From assembly GCF_963583255.1 (NCBI RefSeq), contig NC_084819.1:13761259-13825258 (forward strand): a stretch of DNA of 64,000 bases, in the 5' to 3' direction. This document shows positions 57,789 through 64,000 of the stretch, piece after piece. Each line of letters begins with the position of its first letter. The first letter of the stretch is position 1. A model generated the notes under the pieces. That model saw nothing but the letters and a program-made list of their open reading frames with translations, searched no databases and was not told the DNA's origin. This DNA is from Pyrus communis. Lineage: Eukaryota; Streptophyta; Magnoliopsida; Rosales; Rosaceae. The translations under genes were made by a program, and so were the position numbers.

Positions 57789-60697
57789 ATGATTCCCACG
57801 GCAATTAAGCTATCACGATCTGCGGCCACTGTCGCTGGAACCGCCAAGCTTGGGCCCTCCATACGGTCACCGCTGTTCAGACTAGTCCACGGCGGGATCA
57901 ACGACTCAAACGCCAACCCTGTTGCTCTTCAGATGATCAACTACGCCCTCTCTCACGCCAGGTCTCAGAAATCAGGTCCTTTTACAATCCGGTCCTCTCA
58001 TTTTTTGAATTTCCTTTTTTATTAATTTGTTTATAAATCTGAAATTAAAATCATATTAATTTGAAATTTGGGTTGTGGGAAGTGTAGATGAATCGTATGC
58101 GCAAGGTCTGCTTGTACTGGAACAGTGCCTTTCGACTCAGACGAGTGAAGGGCAAGACTCTGCTGGTGATAATTCAAGGGGAATGGTGTTATTGGCCATG
58201 TCCACTTTATCATCTGAAAGGTTTCTTTTAATCTTCTTGGTGTTTTTCTTTGATTTGCGCACTAGCGATATTATACTTTAAGCTAATTTAAATAGCTGAG
58301 AGGGGGATTAGAACTCCGGTGCATAGGGGGCACATCCACTCTAGCCAAGTTTGCTTGTTTTGGGTGATTAGATAACCTGTTTAAGTTATCTGTTTGAGGG
58401 AATATGAAACTCATATTAATGAAATTCAAATTTTTCAGAGGAAATTTTGATGAAGCAATGGAGAAACTGCAAAAGGTTCAAGATTTAACCAGCTCTTCAT
58501 TTGGTGTAAGGGGTAAGGTTATTTTATTGTTTTACATTTTTTCTGTATTTATTTTTTAAAGTTTTGTCTTAATAGACTGATCTATTGACTAATAAACCAT
58601 ACTGGGTTTCGCTAAAGTTGCGGCCTTGGAGGCTCTTGTCGGACTTCACTTAGAGTTAGAGCAGGTAAGTAGACACAAAAACGAAATGTTTTCTTGTGTT
58701 CTTTTATAGCTTGAATATGTAAATGATTCTCCCTATATAGGATGATACTTCATCAGTGCTCGCAGATAAATGCTTAGAACTGTTGGTGAAGAATGAGCCT
58801 GAATCTAATGGTGGAGATTTTATAAATGCTCGCGCTAGAGCAGTAAAAGGGCTTGTTGAACTTGTCCATGGTAATGCTGCATCAGGTACAGTTGAAGGCT
58901 AGCCTTTGGCTATTTATATACATATGCTTCAACTAGTACACTGCTGAGAGTCAGGAAAGAAAAAGAAATTTCTGAATTTAGGTTCTGTGCAGCTGAGTCG
59001 TTCTTTCAAGGACTTAAGGACAACCGGGCAATCACCGGTGAGGTTCATCTTTTAAGTCATGATTGTCATCGCGTCTAAGACATATGAGATGATTAACTGA
59101 TATCTAGTTTAGGTAGTACTGCTTTATCCTATGGAGAATTCTTGCATGCAACACAGAACTTTTCATTAGCAAAGGATGTCTACCAGAATGTTATTCAAGG
59201 GGGGTCAAAGAACGAAGAGCTTGGTAACTCAAATGCATTAGCAGCCTGTAATATGTCAGCAGAGGAAGTTTCCTTAGCGGCCACATGTGTTTTGGGACAA
59301 CTTGAGTCTCATTTGGGGTAAGTTCCTGACTACTGTTGAGACTTGAGTCTTTCCTTCTCTCTCTTTTTTTTTTCCTGTTTAGAATGATCGAGAGAATAAA
59401 TCTTGTTCTTTTAGAAACTTTGCTGATGCCGAGGAGGTATTGACCAAGGCTTTAACAATAACAGAGGAACGTTTTGGTGTGTTTCTTTGGCATAACTTTT
59501 GTTTCAGAGTGCTTTAGAATTCTCATAATTTTTATCTATTGATATGTTGGCCTCCTTTTGGTTCCTTGATTTTTGTGTAGGTTCTCATCACCCCAGGGTT
59601 GGTGTTGTTTTAACCTGCATAGCTCTCATGTTTCGACGTAAAGCAATGCTAGAGCATTCTAGTGCTCTTTTGATTCAAGAGGTTAGAACTTACATATTTC
59701 TTTGTCTGCTATATTTCTGAACTTAGGAAGCTTTCATTTTCTTGTTACTATATTCTATGGCCTTATCCTACCCCCTTCCACCCCGAAAAATAAAAATGAC
59801 AGGGACTTTATAGAAGGGCAATAGAGTTGCTGAAAGCCCCACCATTGGACGCAGAAGGTATGTGTTAACTGTGCCATAAATTTCTTCATATGAGAGCGGG
59901 TAGTAATTGCTTATTGCCCTTTATTGGGTTGTGTAGGTACAGAAGCAAATGTAGATAGAAGTGATATAGTGGCCCTTGCAAGAGGTAATGGCTAAACATC
60001 CAAATGTTTCCTCAACATGAGCATACTCGATATTATACCCGAGCAATGACCGTTTTTAGGAAATCAGCCTTGATTTGTTAAAACGACTGGGCCTTATTCC
60101 ATACATGTTAACCAGTTTCCAGTTGCTCAAATCTAAGCATTGTTTCCTGCACCTGGCCGGTGTGGCTTACACTGTAAAATGAGTATATATTCAAGTAGAA
60201 TAGGTCTCTGTCTGGATATTTGGAAACCTGTAATGGCCTATATGGCTGCAGCTGTATGACCTGCTGACTTTTTAATTTAAAGATTCTAACCAGTTAATTG
60301 ATTGTGTAGGCGGGTATGCCGAAGTGCTTTGTGTCCAAAAGAACCGAAAGGATCAAGGTGAAAAAGCGAAGGGTTGGGCGGAGGCTGCATGGAGGAACCG
60401 CCGGATGTCATTGGCCGAAGCACTGGACATATCTAATACTAGTTCAGCGGTTCCAATTATAGATGCTCGAATCAGCAGGGTACTGTAACGACGCCATTTC
60501 AAATACTTGCAGTCGCAGTTGGAGGTTTTCTGGTGATATACATCACAAAGAATGAGGAGCCTTGCTCGCATACCGTCTTATGCCCTTTGCAGGCGTTAAG
60601 GATGCAGCAACTGAGAGAAGCATTGGACCAAGCATATCGTTACGCCATGCGACATCATGGCATGAATGTACACCGTTATGTACCTATTTTCGGATAA
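57789..60697 (+). CDS. Tetratricopeptide-repeat-like protein, probably organellar
   Basis: Thirteen-exon model: 57789-57975, 58088-58220, 58439-58512, 58618-58664, 58741-58885, 58993-59037, 59113-59317, 59415-59476, 59581-59681, 59803-59857, 59937-59984, 60310-60479 and 60593-60697. All introns are GT-AG and it closes in frame at 458 aa. The N-terminus (MIPTAIKLSRSAATVAG) is Ser/Ala/Arg-rich without acids, like a mitochondrial or plastid presequence. TPR-like helices recur: GNFDEAMEKLQKVQDL, LSYGEFLHATQNFSLAKDVY, GNFADAEEVLTKALTITEER and GLYRRAIELL. The family is a poorly characterised plant TPR superfamily group; partners and function are unknown. The last exon is less certain. If the intron at 60480-60592 is retained, the protein ends two codons later at a TAA. 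Convergent with OHP1. Confidence 0.85.
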
Positions 60698-61107
60698 TGT
60701 AAAGAGGTATCTTAGGTGGCCATAGGTGAGATGAACAAGCCCTCGGAAATAGATTTGTCATCGGAGTTGGATACCTTATGCTTATTGTCGAATAAACGTT
60801 TGTTGATTATAGCATCAATCCGAGGTGGTTTTGTTGCTTCGACATTACGATATCTTTTTGAGTTGATGGAGATTTGACTTCATTGAAGATTTTACGACGT
60901 GCACTGGCCGGAGATCATGAAGAAAACGTCGTCGGGTTGGACGTGAAAAGTGAAGAATATCAGAAGTGTCCTATATTATGAGAGTGAGATCTTCACACAA
61001 GTTAATTGAGGTGCAAAACAGAATTACCCACTTAGATGAATTGCAAAATGCGGTTGAGTACCAGTGCTTGTTACAAATAAAGGCCTCATCACAACCAAAT
61101 TTAACGA
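60698..61107. other. Convergent 3' UTR interval between the TPR gene and OHP1
   Basis: About 410 bases between two convergent stop codons. It presumably holds both 3' UTRs. The small frame at 60966-61187 overlaps OHP1 exon 3 on the opposite strand and is not considered real. Confidence 0.5.
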
Positions 61108-61888
61108 TCACAGAGGAATATCAAGGCCCTTTCCGATCTCCACTCCGATCAGCTGCAGTATTCCCTTGTTCAATATCTGGAAATTAGGAAACCAAAATTA
61201 AACATATCAGCCAAAACCAAAAGCGGTCGTTCTACAGTAATGTTAACTGCACTTTTTCGACCGACTTGTAAGGTCGAAGTATGAATGCTAGACCATGAAA
61301 AGCCAAAAGAAGAAGAATTTTACCAGTTCCACAATGAAGGTTCCAATAAGTCCAATCATACAAGCTCTAGAATTCCATATTTCTGCAGTCCTGGTGAATC
61401 CAGCAAAAGGGGCCTTAAGTTTTGGCTCTACTTTTGGCACCACCACCTGCAAATTTTGATCCATATTAATGATTAATCCACCTTTTCACAGCTATACTTT
61501 TGCATAAAGTTCTAAAAATTCGTACAAATTACAACATCATGAGAGAAAACAAGTGAACAAATGGATGGCCTGTTTGGAAAGCGCTTTTAAACTCTCAGAT
61601 CACCAAAAGCGCTTCTGACAATAATTAGAGAAAGAAAAAAAACAGTTCATTTTTATTAAAAATATGAACATGCTTGTAATTACACTAAACTCTCAGATCA
61701 CCAAAAGTGCTTTTTAAAGAAGCATTTCCGGCCAAAGAACGTACCCCAGCAGGAAGTTTGGCAGCTTGAACTCTGAAGGAGCCGGGACGCCTCCTGGGAG
61801 CTGGGTGGAGTTGCTGGGTTTGAGGATTTGCTGTTAGAACCCTAGTGGGGAGGAGAGAAGACGAAAGTATGGTAGATGAAGTTGCCAT
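61108..61888 (-). CDS. OHP1: One-helix protein 1, chloroplast (HLIP/LHC superfamily)
   Basis: Three exons: 61888-61745, 61446-61324 and 61176-61108. They join in frame to 111 aa, the usual OHP1 length. Residues 1 to about 41 (MATSSTILSSSLLPTRVLTA...) form a Ser/Thr/Arg-rich chloroplast transit peptide. The single thylakoid helix carries the chlorophyll-binding signature E70-x2-N73-x-R75-x2-M78-x-G80 (EIWNSRACMIG), continuing LIGTFIVELILNKG. The C-terminus GVEIGKGLDIPL is strongly conserved. Known role: OHP1 pairs with OHP2 and HCF244 to bind pigment and support D1 synthesis and PSII reaction-centre assembly. The uninterrupted open frame to 61685 reads into intron 1 and is misleading. Intron 1 holds a short duplicated segment. 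Convergent with the TPR gene. Confidence 0.95.
61589..61713. repeat. Duplicated 25-base motif in OHP1 intron 1
   Basis: aaactctcagatcaccaaaa followed by (g)cgctt or (g)tgctt occurs at 61589-61614 and again at 61688-61713. The flanking cctgtttggaaagcgctttt suggests a small MITE remnant, but ends and a target duplication could not be fixed. Confidence 0.4.
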
Positions 61889-61929
61889 TTTTTTTCTTTC
61901 TTTTTTTATTTAATTTAGAGTGTTGTTTT

Positions 61930-62020
61930 GGTTGTGATATAGGTCATGCTCTCAAGCTATGGCTTCTTTGCCATCCTTATCCACACAGAACGATTGGCAA
62001 ATAACTTTCCACGTCTATAT
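61930..62020 (-). promoter_or_regulatory. Likely OHP1 promoter elements
   Basis: Reading the minus strand towards the gene: an ACGT core in GACGTGG (62015-62009), CCAAT (61997-61993), an I-box GGATAAGG (61982-61975), then a weak TATATC (61941-61936), about 50 bases before the start codon. The ACGT core and I-box are typical of light-regulated photosynthetic genes. That assignment is inference from motif resemblance. Confidence 0.4.
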
Positions 62021-62039
62021 AATTCTTTTGTGTTTTGTG

Positions 62040-62538
62040 GGGTATGAATTGACATCGATTTATGTAGGAAGGATGTGGAGTGTTATTTTGGTATCCTGCA
62101 AGCTCGTTGGGTGATTGTGTTTGAGGGGTATGAATTGACATCGATTTATGTAGGAAGGATGTGGAGTGTTATTTTGGTATCCTGCAAGCTCGTTGGGTGA
62201 TTGTGAGGTCTGCTGCTAGAATGTTTGATGTCGAGGCTCTTCGATCCATTATGATGACGTGTATTATTCTCCACAACATGATTGTGAAATATGAGTATGA
62301 TTATGATGCCGTCAATGAATATGAGCCGGATCCGATGAACAACTCAAGAACACGTATTTACTGTGCTCATGACCGAACCGAAGATCCCGTGCAACATGAG
62401 CCGTTGGAACAGGATGGACGTTACAATGAATTGATCGTTTAGCGTTACACTGATGTGCAAGAGCCGAACTGGCATGTAACCCGCCAGAATGACTTGATTG
62501 AGCACCAGTGGGGATTGCAAGAAGCTGAAGATAATTAA
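62040..62538 (+). pseudogene. PIF/Harbinger transposase C-terminal remnant with 86-bp tandem duplication
   Basis: An 86-base segment (ggggtatgaattgacatcga and onward) is duplicated in tandem at 62039-62124 and 62125-62210. Coding then continues as DVECYFGILQARWVIVR, SIMMTCIILHNMIVKY and DGRYNELIV. This is the C-terminal end of plant Harbinger (DDE_Tnp_4-like) transposases, with the last catalytic Glu in DVECYFGIL. A TAG at 62440-62442 interrupts the expected continuation (RYTDVQEPNWHVTRQNDLIE), which ends in TAA at 62538. Only the tail of the protein is present. Confidence 0.8.
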
Positions 62539-64000
62539 AATAAGCTTGTGGTTGAAGAATAAAGTGTATTTGATGAGTTTATGTAATTTTATTTTAGTGT
62601 GTTTTTTTAAGTTTATTTGATGAGTATGTAATTTTATTTTAGTTTGTTTTTTTTTTAAGTTTATTTGAAATTTTATCCGAAATTGGTTAAAAATTTTATC
62701 CGAAAATAAAGCTATTTTTTTTATTTATTCTTTTTTTAAAAAATATAAAATATTTTAAATGGGCTGAGTGCCAGCGCATTTTGTAAGGGTGGAGATCGTT
62801 TGTGTCATCGCATTTTTAGACTGGGTGCCAACGCATTTTTTTAGGGATAGAAATGCTTTGGCCTATTACTGCTCACTGAGGTCTATTACTGTTCACTTGA
62901 GTGGATAAATGCGTTGGGTGCTGGCGCATAGTCTTTAGGGGTGGAACTGCATTTATGGATCACATTTCATAAACCAGAAGTTATTTAACACACACACACA
63001 CGATATTTCCAGGAAGTGTTAAAAATTTATGATTATTAGAGAATTTTAAAATGATGGAATTTAAAAAGAATGAATTTTATTTCTAAAAATAGTGAAATTT
63101 GTCTTTTGCCTAACTCAATGATTGTTGATCCTAAAAACTACCAAGCCTATATGATACGCAAGCCAATTAATTAATAAGCTAACTACGTCTTTCAGTTGTG
63201 TGTGGGGCATGCCAACTCATCAGCCGAGCTTAGCTGGGGAGTAAAATGTGTTGATGTCGCGTTGGGTGCGTTGCTAACTTCTTGATCTCGCGACTGCGGT
63301 CGAGGAAGGAACATGTCTCGACCTTTGGGTTCTAGAGTCTGAAGACAAGACTACTAGTTCTGCGAAGTTCAATATCAAATTCGGCTTTCAATGTGCCTAA
63401 TGTAGTAACCTGTAATACCTCACTTCGCTGAGAAGGCTAATAAGATGACCTCTACCAATAATGATTTGAAAATCCTTCTCGACCGAGACTTGGATAGATA
63501 ACCAGTCGGCCTCGACGCAGTGCTGTTTATCCAAATTGAAGGTGCTTCGTGTTCGGTTGATTCTATGACAACAGTGCTGCTTATCCAAACTGAAGATGTT
63601 CACCGGTTGCCTTCATAGTGCTTTTTATTCAAACTGAAGATGTGTTGGCGAAAAAGAATATATAAAATCTCAAGGTGTTTGAGAGGTTTCACATGGAGTG
63701 AGGGTTTACGTAAGGTAGTTTGTGTGTTGATTTGAAGGGGCCCTTTCCTGTTGCCACTACCTCTGTATTTATAGGTTTCAGTTCTTGCTTGGCACAGCCT
63801 GGTAACTTTGTAGAGTTCAATTGGGATTCTACCTCATTCTCCGCATAATATGCGACATCAAAATCCCAAATCTCTGATATAGACCATGTGCATTCGTGAT
63901 AATGGCCCCAGGAAACAATTCTGATATTTGATGGTATCGTACCATGCATATGCATCCCTTAATGCCACGTGCTTTATTGGAGGACTTATCCATTGGTTTC
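62539..64000. other. Repeat-like terminal stretch, unassigned
   Basis: 62750-62960 repeats the words gtgccagcgcat, gtgccaacgcat and gtgctggcgcat, and may be the 3' end of the Harbinger element. 63410-63660 contains loosely repeated phrases (cagtgctgtttatccaaattgaag, cagtgctgcttatccaaactgaag, tagtgctttttattcaaactgaag) that look like an LTR or its leader. No coding region supported: frames at 63397-63603 and 63689-63955 lack domains. Confidence 0.35.

Noticed and set aside
61685..61888. 67-codon unspliced product at the OHP1 locus
   Set aside because: It reads into intron 1. Splicing at 61745 restores the conserved OHP1 helix and C-terminus.

Overview
The window is nuclear DNA from a dicot plant. 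It has intron-containing genes with GT-AG introns, AT-rich spacers, and dense LTR, hAT, SINE, TRIM and LINE insertions. The style of the repeats (Cassandra-type TRIM, a recurrent tRNA-derived SINE, Tat and Athila LTR elements) suggests a woody dicot, probably Rosaceae. That placement is inference from general familiarity and was not tested by a search.

Layout: (1) 0-6 kb is gene-rich. It holds a single-exon RING-H2 E3 ligase gene on the minus strand (432-1499) and a six-exon FES1A Hsp70 co-chaperone gene on the plus strand (3937-5829). (2) 6.4-17.1 kb and 42.7-43.4 kb hold a minus-strand cluster of SRG1-like 2-oxoglutarate/Fe(II) dioxygenases. One copy is intact (10676-14367, 350 aa). One is a 5'-truncated, frameshifted copy (6472-7112). 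One pseudogene has exons 3-4 at about 17 kb and exons 1-2 at about 43 kb. The spacing fits a 24-kb nest of retrotransposons having landed in its intron 2. (3) 17.8-41.6 kb is that nest. The outer element is an old Tat-like Ty3/gypsy element. Its 5' LTR is split by an unclassified 2.45-kb insertion, its gag region carries a hAT element, and its 3' end received a young, pol-less Athila-like element (about 29690-39260) flanked by an unusual 115-bp perfect direct repeat. (4) 43.6-49.6 kb is a minus-strand Ty1/copia element that itself contains a SINE, a Cassandra TRIM with 5S-rRNA-like LTRs, and a second TRIM. (5) 50.3-51.4 kb is a two-exon thaumatin-like (PR-5) gene. (6) 51.5-57.7 kb is repeat-rich spacer with a minisatellite showing a three-unit higher-order structure and a truncated LINE. 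(7) 57.8-62 kb has a 13-exon TPR-like, probably organellar protein gene, which converges on a three-exon OHP1 gene (chloroplast one-helix protein). A PIF/Harbinger transposase remnant and unassigned repeat-like DNA close the window.

The genes do not form a single pathway. They cover ubiquitination, protein folding under heat, specialised metabolism (2OG oxygenases), defence (thaumatin-like) and photosystem assembly (OHP1). Exon boundaries were read by eye from GT/AG sites, reading phase and family conservation. Every multi-exon model given as intact closes in frame.
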